NCBI GenBank assembly: GCA_001692895.1
Contig: KV748200.1
Span: 1,686,914-1,750,913, forward strand
Source: Cenococcum geophilum 1.58
Lineage: Eukaryota; Ascomycota; Dothideomycetes; Gloniales; Gloniaceae
DNA length: 64,000 nt
Direction: 5' to 3'
Positions 42,494-55,331 of this stretch are shown here, piece after piece. The notes under the pieces were generated by a model. That model saw nothing but the letters and a program-made list of their open reading frames with translations, did no database searches and had not been told where the DNA came from. How positions within the stretch are numbered: the stretch's first letter is position 1; each line of letters opens with the position of its first letter. The position numbers and the translations under genes are program-made.

Positions 42494-44752
42494 TGTCTGT
42501 ATAAGTAGAGGTTATAAATAGTGTTACCCGTAGAGCGTATGCGGCAGGGGCCGCATAGCGTAGCGTAGGTCACCTGACCACCTACGGCCCGATAGATAGT
42601 CCGACCTCAGCCCCCCCTATTTAGGCACCGCGATCCTTACGATCCTCTACGCGAGAAAAGAAGAAATCAATTGAGACCAAAAACCCCCCCTACCGTGATC
42701 CAAACACTAATCAGTGCCGTACAGATCAGCAACGGTATAACGAAGAGAGGCACTGTCTGATTCTCTAGACCTCTCGTCAAAGGCTAAGAATTAAGGTATT
42801 GCTTGCTAAGCCTAAAGGCCAGTTTATAAGGTTACTCGCGCTTCTAACCTGCGTCTATTACGCCTTCAGAACAATTAGTTTATAGGTTTCCACGCTTCTA
42901 GTCCGACTATCAAATCAAATTAACTGCGGAACCAAAAGATAGCTACCTCCGCGATAGATACTACAAAATGGAAGACCGGAATTAACGCGACCGCAACCAA
43001 TATCAAGGAAGTCGAAGCATTCGTTAATTGGCGATTATCGATATACAAGGAGAATGGATGGAAGGGATTCAACTTATAGGAGAGCTTTGTCGACGATTTT
43101 AAGTCGTTTACGAGGGATATACTTAATAACCTTGGCAAGGATCGATTAAAGAAGATCAGGGATTACCTCCGTAAAAATAGGGTATACGTACGGAAGGAGG
43201 CAAGGAAGTCAATTACAAACGGCCTCTTAGGAACTATTCACGAACCAACTCCCTCAAAATGGCCTACCGACGACCCTACTGACGGCCCTACCAACGACCC
43301 TATCAACGGCCCTACCGACAGCCCTACCGACGGCCCTACCGATGGCCCTACCGACGACCCTACCGATAACCCTACCCCAGCTCTACCATCACTATCGACT
43401 GCCCCCGTTCAAATTATTCAGCCAACCCCAGCAACTACCCCCCCAACCTTACAAGGAAGCTTCGGAAGAGAGATTACCAACTTAGCTAAGCTCTACACGG
43501 ACGAAGTCAAATACTCTAGCAAACAAGATAACTTCGATTTTAAGTTTAAGATCTTCCAAAACTACTGCCTCCGAGCCGGCGTCCCTAAGCAGGCCTATAC
43601 CATTGCTATTCCAACTATGCTCCGCGGCCTTGCTCTTAAATACTACTTCACCCACCTCAAAGATCTTAACCTTCTCGAGAATATATGCATAGGCCTTAAA
43701 TTATACTTCAAAGGCGACGAATACAAACGCGACATCCTATCAAAGTGGAATGCAATTACGCTTAAACAAGTTACTGCTCAAAAAGGACTTAATACAGGCC
43801 AAGCATTTCAGATATTAATTGACGAGATGTGGCAGCTACAACGTGGGTTAGCAAAGGACCTTCAAAATAACACAACATTCTATAATAAGCTCCTTACTGC
43901 GTGCCAAGACGTACCAGCTTATAAACCAGCTTGCTTTCAACCCGCTACTACCCTTACCGGCCTTATTAGCGACATCAAATCCTCAATCACAACGTACGGT
44001 AAACAAGAACCAGAGATTAAATCATTCTATACCGACCGACGATACCGCTCCTCTAACCAACGACATTACCCCCCTAATCGTCAATACCGCAAGGGCAAAA
44101 AGTGCTTTGTATGCAGCAAATCTAGGTATTGGTCTACGAACCATATAAAGGAAGAAAGGGACCAAAGAATACGTCAATATATCTCCGATTTTGAGGGCAG
44201 CAACGGCGATACTAATAACGACGACGACGATAACCAAGGGGATACCTTTGGAGCTTCTAACTTCTACCTCGATATAGAACCCTATCCTAGCTATTACGGC
44301 GACCCTAAGGCGGAGGCGTTTTGGACTAAGTTTGTAAAGGGAGAGGGATAGAGATTATAGACACCTCAGTAACACCTTATACGCGCCTACCTGTTTCCAC
44401 CGCAATATCCGAATATTTACGACATCCGCAATATTCACAATACCCGAAACATCCGCGATTACTGCCTTAAGCACCTGTTAACGTATATACTTCTCCTTTA
44501 TACTTTTTTACCTTCTTTCCTTTTTGTAAATGTTGCCAGTGTCTGTATAAGTAGAGGTTATAAATAGTGTTACCCGTAGAGCGTATGCGGCAGGGGCCGC
44601 ATAGCGTAGCGTAGGTCACCTGACCACCTACGGCCCGATAGATAGTCCGACCTCAGCCCCCCCTATTTAGGCACCGCGATCCTTACGATCCTCTGCGCGA
44701 GAAAAGAAGAAATCAATTAAGACCAAAAACCCCCCCTACCGTGATCCGAACA
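42494..44752 (+). mobile_element. Gag-only LTR retroelement C (213-bp LTRs), nested in element A
   Basis: LTRs 42494-42706 and 44540-44752 are both 213 bp and nearly identical (only a few transitions). TSD GTATA at 42489-42493 and 44753-44757 is perfect, and element G has the empty site. The 1.8-kb interior codes for a gag-like protein only; no protease, RT or integrase. Base composition is much closer to the gene island than to its surroundings, so it is the least RIP-mutated repeat here. It is a non-autonomous element that must borrow pol from another copia-like element. Confidence 0.9.
42950..44351 (+). pseudogene. Gag-like ORF of element C, one internal stop and start lost
   Basis: A frame from about 42950 runs to the stop at 44349-44351 with one TAG at 43077-43079 (former CAG). 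The codon where a start would be expected, followed by DTTKWKTG, reads ATA, as a RIP change of ATG would give. From 43080 on, 423 codons are open. Features: a basic N-terminal part, a run of about ten PTDx tetrapeptides (43262-43375), a capsid-like segment (NFDFKFKIFQNYCLRAGV ... MLRGLALKYYF), and a C-terminal zinc knuckle-like KCFVCSKSRYWSTNH followed by an acidic tail. The same type of knuckle occurs in copia element B. Confidence 0.8.
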
Positions 44753-44757
44753 GTATA

Positions 44758-46457
44758 GAAAAACCATTTATAGTTAAGATAAATTATAAAAACCTAATAG
44801 GGTTTCTAATAATAAAAGAACTTAATTAAAGATAAGTTAAATAGGTAGAAATACTTATAGAATACTATTTTAAGATTTAGTATACTAAGGGTATAAATAA
44901 CGCATAAGCAGATACTCTAAGTAGAAAGGCTAAACTATAAAATAATAAAAAGCCATTAGGGGCTTTACTGCGAAAAGATATAAACGGATTAATTAGATAT
45001 AACTATCCAAAAATTATAATAACTTAAAAGAGTAAGTTAAAAAAAGTCTATAAGATACTAGAAAGCTTTTAGGTATAAAGAATTCTAAAGGCATAGTTAG
45101 AAGATCTATAAATGGATATATATAAAAACTAAGAAGTAAAGTATATCCTAAAAAGTATAGCAGAAGAATTTATTAAGTTATTCTATAGGGGATTAACTTA
45201 AGGACATAACGGAGCTATAGGCTTAGTATTAAGACTTTAAAAGGAGTATATTATTAATGGAATTTAGGGACTAGTAAGGAAAATTATAAAAGAATATTTA
45301 AATTGCTAAAGAAATAAACTAATAAGGTATAAGCTATATAGAGGGCTATAACCTATTAAAATACTAGAGAGACTATAGGAGGTTATATTATAGGACTTTA
45401 TTATTAAGTTACTAAAGTTAAGAAATTCTATTACTAGATAAGATTATAACGTAATCTTAGTAATAGTGGATAAGCTTATAAAGTAGGGATACTTTATAGG
45501 ATATATAAAAGAAATCTTAGTAGAAGATATTACTAGAATCTATATTAAAGAAGTATTTATAAAATATAGAGTATTAAGTAAAATTATATTAGATAGAGAT
45601 CTAAGATTTATAGTAGTATTTTAGGAGGTATTCTTAGCGGAATAAGGGGTTTAAGTAGTAACTTTTACCGCATATTATCTATAGACAGACAGTTAAATAG
45701 AAAAATTAAATTAGATACTAGAATAGTATTTAAGGTATTATATTAATTATGTATAGAATAATTAAGTATTACTATTACTAGTTATATAATTTATATATAA
45801 TATAATACCTTAAAAAGAAATAGGTATATTACTATTTAAGGTAAATTATAAATATAAGTTAAGAATATTGTTATTACTATATTAAGTAAAGAAGATAAGT
45901 AGTATAGCTAAGTAAAGAATAGAGAATTTAATAAATCTTTATATAAACCTTATAGAAATAGTAAAGATAGTATAGTAAAGGATAAAAAGGTATTATAACG
46001 CTAAGAGATCTAAGGAACTATATCTTAAGGAGGGGGATAAAGTATAGCTACTATATAAAAATTTTAAAAGTTAATAACTAAGTAAAAAGTTAAATTATAT
46101 TAAACTAGGACCTTTTAAAATTAAAAAGAGGATTTTACTAGTTATATTTAAGCTAAACCTACTAGCTAAAATAAAGATCTACCCTATATAGTATATCGTG
46201 ATACTAGAGCTAATATATAGGAATATTAAGCTACTAGTTTATAAAGCAGACACATATAAAGGATAAGAAAAAGATAAATAGTAAGTTTTAAAGATTATTA
46301 GTTATAAGGACGTTAATAATAAAATATAGTATAAGGTTAAGTAGATAGGCTATAATAAGACTACCTAGAAACCACTAAAAAACCTAAAAAACGCTATAGG
46401 AAAGGTATAGAAGTATTAAAAGAAAGTAGGTTAGGCAGTATTAATAAAAAAGGATTA
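44758..46457 (+). pseudogene. pol of gypsy element A, second part (RNase H end, integrase, chromodomain)
   Basis: Continues the frame cut by element C. Integrase core around 45400-45760 (ILDRDLRF-type reading near 45590). A chromodomain-like YKVK.IGYNKTT.KPL lies at about 46325-46385. All is stop-ridden. MITE D interrupts the downstream non-coding part at 46458. Confidence 0.7.
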
Positions 46458-46893
46458 ACGTGTTTCACCATCGAGCCGGTCACCCCATCGAGCCGGCCAG
46501 TCCATTTCCCCACCAAAAATCGTAAAAATTACAATATAATATCTCAACAACCACTTAATAATAAATTCTAATAATTTAGATTTAGACTTTTATATACACT
46601 CTNCAGCTTCTATTAAAGTTGCATAGTATATAGTTTAGTAGTTTTTAAGATATAATATTTTGGCCTTATTTTAGCCTTATTTTAGCCCCTAAATATTATA
46701 TCTTAAAAACTACTAAACTATATACTATGCAACTTTAATAGAAGCTGNAGAGTGTATATAAAAGTCTAAATCTAAATTATTAGAATTTATTATTAAGTGG
46801 TTGTTGAGATATTATATTGTAATTTTTACGATTTTTGGTGGGGAAATGGACTGGCCGGCTCGATGGGGTGACCGGCTTGATGGTGAAACACGT
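46458..46893. mobile_element. Fully palindromic MITE D (203-bp arms, 30-bp loop), TA target site
   Basis: Arms 46458-46660 and 46691-46893 are reverse complements with one visible mismatch. Ends are ACGTGTTTCACCATC and its complement. The outer 35 bp contain two direct copies of CATCGAGCCGG. Flanking TA on both sides; element G has a single TA at this site. One N in each arm lies at exactly mirrored positions (46603 and 46748). TA targets point to a Tc1/mariner/pogo-type transposase as the mobiliser. Confidence 0.88.
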
Positions 46894-46894
46894 T

Positions 46895-47591
46895 ACTAAA
46901 AAATAAGTTATTTAAGGGGGACCTAAGAAGAGCAATTACTAAACTACTTAGAGTTGTTTCCCTTTCTATTAAAGAAGAATTTATTCTTTTATTACTAAGT
47001 TCCTAAAGGCCCTATTTTATAAGTTTTTACTCTTTAAAATAAACCTTCTTATAAACCTTCTTAAGATAAAGTAATTAAGTAAACGCAGTAATATAAGTAT
47101 CTAAGGCCTTTTACTCCGCGTTATAAAAGCGCTTAAGCTTAACAAGAGCCTACGCTAGGTTACTATTAAGCTTTATAGTAGTAAGTTAAACATAAAACCC
47201 TATAATAAATTACTTAAGGAACTTAAAGACTATTAAGAATAATAGGACGCGTATACTTAATATTAAAAGTAGAGCAAATGTTATAGAACGATTAAACATT
47301 TACTTTAGTATACTTTAAGTAAAAAGAGGGTTACTAAAATAAAGGACTTACTAATATAACGTAAACTAACCCTTCTTTTATATAATAAGAATATAGAAAT
47401 AGTATAATTTTACTAAGTAATAGTATATCAGTAATAGTATGGGTATAATATTACGTGTATAAAGAAGAAGATGCTTTAGGTATAATAAGTAAGAATATTA
47501 ACTAAATTAATTAGATAAATATTATACCTCTAGTAAACAACCTAGAGATACTAGGTATCTTTAAAAATAAAGATAAAAAGGAGGGAGATAG
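46895..47591. other. 3' non-coding part of gypsy element A
   Basis: Aligns with the reverse complement of 59328-60040 in element G. No protein read. Ends in a purine-rich GGAGGGAGATAG polypurine tract immediately before the 3' LTR. Confidence 0.7.
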
Positions 47592-48545
47592 TGTTACGGA
47601 CGCTTTAAGTATAATATTATAACTACTTAAAAAAGAGTTAGAAGAAGCTAGTTAGTTAATATAAGTATAATCTAAGATAGAACCCGTAGAACTATATAAT
47701 AAGGAATAGTAACTAAGGTTATATAATATACTATATATTAAATAAGAGAAATAAGAGGAACTTATATACCTTATATATAACATATATATTATATATAAGA
47801 AGGATTTTATAGAAGTACGGTTGTATATTTAAGGACCCTTAATCCCTACCTAAATAGTTTCTTCCTTATAGTAATTCTTAGAATATAATTAGAGTTAATC
47901 TATTAGGCAACCACTCCACTAGTTATTATTACTTGTTAACTATTATTTGATACCTATATACCCAGCCCATTAATAAGTCTACCGTAGTATCTACTACAAG
48001 GCTTCATTACATTTATCTTTAGTTTATAACCTATTAATTTAGAGTAATTTTATCTATATAGTCTTAAATTTTAATACTCCTCTTATTACTTATAAAACGC
48101 TAAAATAGTAGGCTAAAATATTAGTAACTTTACTATATATTACGGCACTGACCTAACGCATACTGTTTTATACTATCTTATACTATTTCCTACTGTTAGC
48201 TAGCCTACCACTAGTACCTTAGCGGCCGGTCCTACTATTTATATATAATACCCCCTTTTCCACCTTCTTCTCCTCTTTATACCATAACGTAGTTATTTAG
48301 TCTACTTTATTAAAGCACTATAACAGTTTATAGTATCTCTAATTGCGCCCTATCGCGATCTTTATTTTTCCCAGTCTACTATCTCCGTTTTCCTAGTGTA
48401 ATCGCGACCTAGCGCGACCGACAATACCATACTATAGTCCCAGACAATCTTAGTATAGTCTTAGTATAGCCTTAGTACAGTCTTAGCAATCTTAGTATTA
48501 TAGTTAGCCTTATAGATTCCAATTGCCTTACCTAGATCTCCTAGA

Positions 48546-49700
48546 ATGGGCGACCATAATATAGACAACGTCCCGCTAACGAACCCTTACGAAGCGCTCG
48601 CCCGCCTTCTTAATACCTCCTATACTAATATCGCCTAGGCGATTAAGAACGGTCCTAAATACCTAAAGGACCTTAATATGGCAGGAACCTTTTAGCAACT
48701 CTCTATATATGCAGCCTTCTTAACTAGTATTAAAAGCGGCCTTTAAGCTATCTATAGTAAAGGCTAAGCTGTAAAGTCCTAACTTAAAAAAGCTTAATAC
48801 AGAATCAACTCCCTTAAGATACTTAAACTATATATTAAACAATATAAATAGTAAGCCCTTATATATACCGAGACTATATAAAATCTAAGCTTTTAGATTA
48901 CTACACTTACTAAGACTATTACCGATAAGAACCCTACTACTAGCTCCTTTCTTTTAACTAAGCCTTATAGAAAAAAGCGTAAAGCAAAAAATCTAACCCC
49001 GTTTAACGGTAAGGGATCACTAATTAAAAAGTAAGAAAAATTTAAAATATAGGAAATAAAGATCTAAGGGTTTTTTTTAAAGGGATGTAAAGTGCTTTAA
49101 GACCCTAATAGACGAAATCCTCTATATATTAGATATACTAACGGATAAGGCTTATAATTATATTAAATATAGCCTTAATATACTACGCATATACCTAAAT
49201 AACTAGGAGTCTATGTTTATATATATAAGAGGATACCATAAGACTATAGATATAATCTAAGCGGCTAAAAATAAGTTAGATACCTTAAGCTAAGGTAAGT
49301 ATAACTACTAGTTCTAAAAAGCAGAGCTTAATAAGTTAATAATTAAAGCAAACAAGACCGAGGAATAAAAAGTGGATTTACTTAAAAAGAATATTTCCTC
49401 TAAAATAAAGGACCTAGCCGTTACCCTTAGCCGTAAAATTGCCAATGCTAACTATAAAGGCTAGAGTAAGTAGATAGATATATTCGCTTATAACCTATAG
49501 AACTACACCCACTATACTAAGCTAAATACCGCTAAACTAAGTGCCGCTATCGGCTATTAACCTGTATTACTATAGAATAACCTAATAAACCTAGACGCCG
49601 TTAAGTTCGGCAGCGGTAGTAATAGCCTCCCCGATAATGTTTAAAGACATTATATAAATAACAGATTCTATATAGCGTGTGGTTAACCTAGCTACTAAAA
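48546..49700 (+). pseudogene. gag of gypsy element E (degraded)
   Basis: Starts MGDHNIDNVPLTNPYEALAR at 48546. Stops at former Gln/Trp codons follow (for example NIA.AIKNGPKYLKDLN). The downstream part is lysine-rich with no clear zinc knuckle. Confidence 0.65.
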
Positions 49701-49799
49701 AGATACTTATAACCCCTAGCAAAACCTAAATCCCCTTCTAATGCTACTATACTAACCCCCCCCCTAGCCACGGCGGATTCTTTAATAGAGGGAATAGTA

Positions 49800-52700
49800 A
49801 TTAAGGCGGTAACTATAGATAAGGACGTAGGTTTAGATACAGAAACCTACCCCTATGGTTTCTTTCCCCAACCTAGCCCTAGTTAATAGTCCCGTACGTA
49901 AACTATAGATAAGTACTCTATATTACTACTAACCGCAAGACCAGCCATATTATTGGCGAAGTACCCCCTAGCATATATATACCGTTAGAGACCAATATAT
50001 TAGAACATACTAGCTAAGACTATAGCTACTAGCTAAGCCCTATAACGCAGCCATTAAAAGGCTAACCCTTAGACTAAGTCGCCTCTAAGGGTTAAAACTA
50101 TATGGGGAAAAGGATAAAAGGATTAGATCTATACTATTAGATTAGTTAAACCTTATTCTAAGCTAGCTACTATTTAATCTTAAAATAGTAAACAACAATA
50201 GAAATTCCATCCTTATTTAGACTTACCTCTCTTTACTACATAACCTACTCCTAAAAGCTTTTATTAAAATAGTAAGCCTTACTAATAGTAGTAGTATAGT
50301 ACTAGTATTTATAGACAAAGACTTGCTTATAAAGAAGCATAATATTATAATAAAAAGACTCCTAGTCCTAAAACCACTTTACCTTGCTAACGGACTCCGA
50401 TCCAGCTTTATTACCCATTACTTTACAGTAAAATAATAATTAGCCACTATACAGAATCTATGCTTTTCTACGTTATAAAGTTATTACCCTTAACACTAGT
50501 AATCCTTAGAATGTTCTAGCTTAAAAAGTATAACCTAAATATAAACTTCCCCGTTTTAAGGCTTAAGTTTAACTCTAATTACTATACCTATAACTGTCTC
50601 CTATAGCATATCCCTAATTATAACTAAGTAGTACTATACGGACGTATTACACAGCTAATGCTTAGATACCGTTAGCTAATAGTAAAAGAGGTACCTAATA
50701 TTAGTAAGCTAATATATACAGTAAACAAAATAGAGATTCTAGAAAACTAGACCACCGCCCTACCCCTAAAAAATACCGCCCCGCCCCTAAGAATATAAAC
50801 ACTACCAAAACTATAAGTCCCCTATATATACCCGCTTAACCTAGGCTAGCTAATAAAATACCTAACTTTAAGTTATTTGCTATATATATACGCGACTATA
50901 TATATAACAGCTAAAGGCGTTATAGCTAAGACCAAAACTAGAGCAATTAAGACCTCCCCCCCGTAACGCCTAACTTTATATCTATCTCCCACGTATACCG
51001 TATAGGGCCGCTACTATATTTCCGCCCCCTAGGGCCAATTAAGCCGCGTTAGTCTAGCCGTAGCACTAAAGAACTAAACACGCCCTAAACTAGACAACAT
51101 TAAATATACTTATACCGTTAATTTCACCTAGTTCTATAAATAAAAAGGCATAAAGGTAATAAGGATCTATATAGCGGAGCTAGTAGAACTAGTTAAATAA
51201 GAAGAACACTAATAGCTGCTTAAAGAGCTGCCTATAGACCTAATAGAAGTACTAAACCTATTAGAAATGTCTTTCCGCTAGCTAGTAGAAGGCGACTATA
51301 TAATAGAAAAAGCCCGTAAAGCGCTACCCCCCTATTTTTATAATTTCCTTAAGATAAACCTAAAAACTAAGCCTAAGCCTCTACGCCGGAAGATAGTTAA
51401 TACTAATATTAAAAAAATTCTAAAAGGCAAACTAGGATTAACCTATAAAGATATTTTATAATGCTTACTAAAGGAGTTCCGCAAATATATTAAGCACTTT
51501 CTCCCTAAGAACGTAGATAAGCTACCCCCTTACTAACTATAGGACTATAAAATTAAGATTATCCCTAGAAACTAGGCCCTATACTATAAAAATAGACCAT
51601 TCTTACCTGCTAAACTTAGGTATATAAAAAGTGGATTAATAAGATACTAGATAAGGGTTTTATCCATAAATTAACCTTACTAGCTGCTGCACTACTCCTC
51701 CTTGCTACTAAGCCTGGTAGCGGTGTATAAATCTACTATAATTACTAAGGCCTAAATATAGTTACTATTAAGAATTGGTACCCACTGCCACTAATCTATA
51801 AGATATTTAATGCACTTTATAGTGCTAAGTACTTTACTAAACTTAATATAATTACTGTGTTTAACTAGATCTGGATTATAAAGGGCTATAAGTAGCTTAT
51901 AGCATTTATTACCCAGTTCGGACTCTATAAGATACTAGTTACATTATTTAGCCTCTATAACACACCCGCCACGTTCTAAAACTATATTAATTATATCTTA
52001 TATAATGCCCTTAACGACTACTGCACTGCCTACCTTAATAATATCCTTATCTTTTCTAAAACACGTACTAAGCATACTAAGTATATAAATAAAGTTATCC
52101 GAAGACTTGGTAATACTAGACTTTAGATTAATATTAATAAGTTTAAGTTCTACTCTACTAAAACAAAATACCTCGGCTTAATTATCTTAACTAATAGTAT
52201 AACTATAGACCCTAAAAAGGTATAGGCCTTATAGAAATAGAAGGACCCGACATTAATTAAAGAACTATAACAATTTCTTAGCTTCGCGAACTTCTACCAA
52301 CGATTTATCTAAGGCTACTCTACTATCGCCATACCTATAATAAAACTCCTAAAGAAGGATATTAGATGGCTATGGGGACTAGAATAAGCTAAATTATTTA
52401 AGGCCCTTAAGGGAGCCTTTACCTTAGCACCAGTACTAGCATACTATAACTATATAAAGAAAACAGTGGTAGAGATAGGCGTATTAAATTAGGCTTTTGG
52501 CAGAGTCCTTTCCTAATATAATAACGACAGTAAATTAAAACCGGTCGCATTCTTCTCTATAAAGCACTCTACGCTAGAATATAACTATAAGATCTATAAT
52601 AAAAAACTCTTAGCTATTATTAAGGCTTTAGAGGAATAGCGTCCTAAGCTATAAGGGACTAAGGAGCCGTTTAAAATTATTACCAACCATAAAAACCTAT

Positions 52701-54560
52701 AGATGTTTATAACTACTAAGCAACTAAATTAGCGCCAAATCCGGTAGGTAGAGTTCCTTTTATAGTTTAACTTTATAATTATATATAGACCTAGCAGCAA
52801 AGCTACGCTCCCTAACGCCCTAAGCTGGCTACTAGGAATAAGGCCTAAGAACGCTAATAACAAACACCTCTACCACTAAGCCTAAGTCGTTATACCGCCC
52901 TAGAAAATTAACCCTATAATCTTAGAAGAATTGCTATATAAGTCCCGTAACTCTAATAATATAATGTTTATAGCCGCTCTAAACCCTAAAATAGCCGAAA
53001 AGCCATTAGATAAGTTAATCTAGTTAAAATACTAGGATAATAAACTCGTAAGAGATATAGTAACGGCCCTATGTAATTAGAAAGCTCACTATTAGCTAAA
53101 GAAGATTAGGAAATTACTCCGTTGCAATAAGTTAAAATATACTATTGTTAACAGATAGATCTACTTCTACTAATATCTCTTCGTCCCTAACGCCCTAAAC
53201 CTCTACTTAGAAGTTATCCATCACACTTATAGCAGCAGCCCTATTAGTTACCCTAGCTAGATTAAGACCCTTAACCTTTTAAACTAAATATATTAGTAGC
53301 TAGAAATCTCCTAATTTACGGCTACCTTTATTAAAGACTATACCCTATACTTTTGCACTAAAAACCCCTATTCTACCCCGCCTGGTTTTCTAAAGCCACT
53401 AAAACTACCTACTTACCTATAGACCGATATTTTAATTAACTATATTATAACGCTACCGGTATACTAATGCTACAGTAAGGTATATAAATATATCCTTATT
53501 ATTATAGACCGCTTAACTAAAATATAACACCTTATTTTAGTAACAGGACTCTTAATAAAGGAGCTAGTTAATAGCTTTATTAATAATATATATAAGCTCT
53601 ATAGTGCACCAAGCATAATTATCTCTAATTATAGCATATAATTTATTAGCGACTTTTAGCAATAACTAAGTAAACGCCTTAAGATAACCTTAAGACTAAG
53701 CTTAGCCTAGTACCTAGAAACAGACAGCCAAACTAAAATTATTAACGCTGCCGTAAATAAGTACCTCTATACTTTTATTAGCTTTATATAAAATAACTAG
53801 GTTAATTACCTACCGCTTACTAAGTTTCCTATAAATAACTAAGTTAATAAGAGCATAGGCATCTCCCCATTTTTTATAAACTATAGCTTTAACCCTCGCC
53901 TTAGAATTGAGCCTACTAGCCCCTACCTACTAATACTATTAGCATAAGTAAAGAAGGAGTTCTTCCGCGCAGACTCTATAGCTAACCACTTTAAGCGGAT
54001 ATTAATATAGCTTAAGGCCCTAGCCCGGATTTTATAGTAACGCTATAAAGATAATACTAATACCTATAGGGAGGAGAGCGTGTTATTCTACGAAGGCGAT
54101 ATAGTTATAGTTAGCTTAGAAAATATAAAGATAAACAGACTTAAGAAGAAATAGTACGATAAATAGGACGGCCTGTACCCCGTACTTACAGTATACTAAA
54201 GGGTAGTTATAGTAGACCTCCTGGACTACATCTAAGTAAATAAATCCTTCTATATATTTAAGGTCCGCCTTTAGGCTATTAAAAAGATCCCTAGCTAAGC
54301 AAATATTAATACTATAGAGCGCTGTAATATATAAGGACGAGTAGTAGAGAGAGATAATAATGGTAATATAAAAGACAAATAGGAGTTTAAGAAAATCCTT
54401 AATATATATAACGAAGACCCCTAAGGCCTAACTTATAAGATTAAATAGAAATATTATAAGGATATAACCTAGCAGCTAGAAGAAGACCTAAAGGGTTGCA
54501 AATAGGCTGTATAGCGCTTTTATAAATAATACCCTAAAAAGCTAGAACCCCTAAACTAGG
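49800..54560 (+). pseudogene. pol of gypsy element E (degraded)
   Basis: RT at about 51530-52250 (KLNIITVFN, FGLYKILVTLFSLYNTPATF, AYLNNILIFSKT in place of YLDD). RNase H about 52450-52800 ([20 protein letters not shown]). Integrase about 53200-53990. Chromodomain-like KILNIYNEDP.GLTYKIK at about 54390-54460. Stops are frequent throughout. Confidence 0.75.
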
Positions 54561-55143
54561 TATAAGATAAGGAAAAATCACGCTAAGGTTATAGCCGACC
54601 ACCATATTAAAATTTATAGTGGTTAAGATATTATAAAACTTTAACCAGCGGTTAAAGTTGTTTAATTAGCCAGATTCTTGCCAAGAAACGCTATATAGAT
54701 TAATTTGGGTAGTAGTATAGAGTTCTACCAACCTTACTTACTAAACTAACTAATTAGGATTTTCTATACCCGGTATAGAAAATCGCTATTAGCTCGGCTA
54801 AGGGCGGTAAGTGGAACTAATATCCTTACGGTGAAAAATAGGCGACCCCAAATACTGCCTATTTTAGAATTATCTATTTAGTTTAGGGACTAAACCATTT
54901 AGGGGAGAGAAGTACTGTTATGGCACTAACCTAACGCATACTGTTTTATACTATCTCGTACTATTTCCTATTATTAGCTAGCCCACTACTAGTACCTTAG
55001 CGGCCGGTCCTACTATTTATATACAATACCCCCTTTTCCACCTTCTTCTCCTCTTTATACCACAACGTAGTTATTTAGTCTACTTTATTACAGCACTGTG
55101 ACACTATATACGGCTTCTAAAATAGAGCTTTTAGCGTTATTTT

Positions 55144-55326
55144 TATTACGGCACTGTAACAGATCTAGTTAGGGGGCTTACTTAAGCCTTAGCATATATA
55201 TATAGACGTATTCTTTTCCACCTTTTACTCCTTATCTTAATATCTAGGTCTATAGACTACCAATTATACAAGCTTACATACGTTCTTTACGGCGCTCGTG
55301 CCTCGATTAACTAAGTCGCTATAATA
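55144..55326 (+). repeat. Solo LTR (183 bp), gypsy family related to element 3013-8928
   Basis: Starts TATTACGGCACTGTAACAG; the tail CTCGTGCCTCGATTAACTAAG is nearly shared with the LTRs of element 3013-8928. Perfect TSD ATTTT at 55139-55143 and 55327-55331, so the internal part was removed by LTR-LTR recombination. A second copy in opposite orientation is at 58790-58975. Confidence 0.85.
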
Positions 55327-55331
55327 ATTTT

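Larger units (their letters stand above)
31022..48011 (+). mobile_element. Gypsy chromovirus A (420-bp LTRs), interrupted by three nested insertions
   Basis: LTRs 31022-31441 and 47592-48011 are both 420 bp, start TATTACGG/TGTTACGG and end TTATA/TTACA. The TSD is CTTAT (31017-31021) against TTTAT (48012-48016), one C-to-T change. Own sequence is about 7.9 kb once copia B (34137-40465), LTR element C (42494-44752) and MITE D (46458-46893) are removed. Coding order gag, protease, RT, RNase H, integrase, chromodomain on the plus strand. It is very heavily RIP-mutated. Element G (58735 to window end) is a second, inverted copy. Confidence 0.9.
48138..55103 (+). mobile_element. Complete Ty3/gypsy element E (188-bp LTRs), RIP-inactivated
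   Basis: LTRs 48138-48325 and 54916-55103, both 188 bp, start TATTACGG/TGTTATGG and end TAACA/TGACA. TSD CTATA at 48133-48137 and 55104-55108 is perfect. Interior on the plus strand has gag, protease, RT, RNase H, integrase and a chromodomain-like tail. No nested insertion was found in it. Confidence 0.9.

Noticed and set aside
43262-43375. Short regular direct repeats resembling an array
   Set aside because: These are 12-bp codon-level repeats (PTDx) inside the gag frame of element C; unit and spacer sizes do not fit CRISPR.
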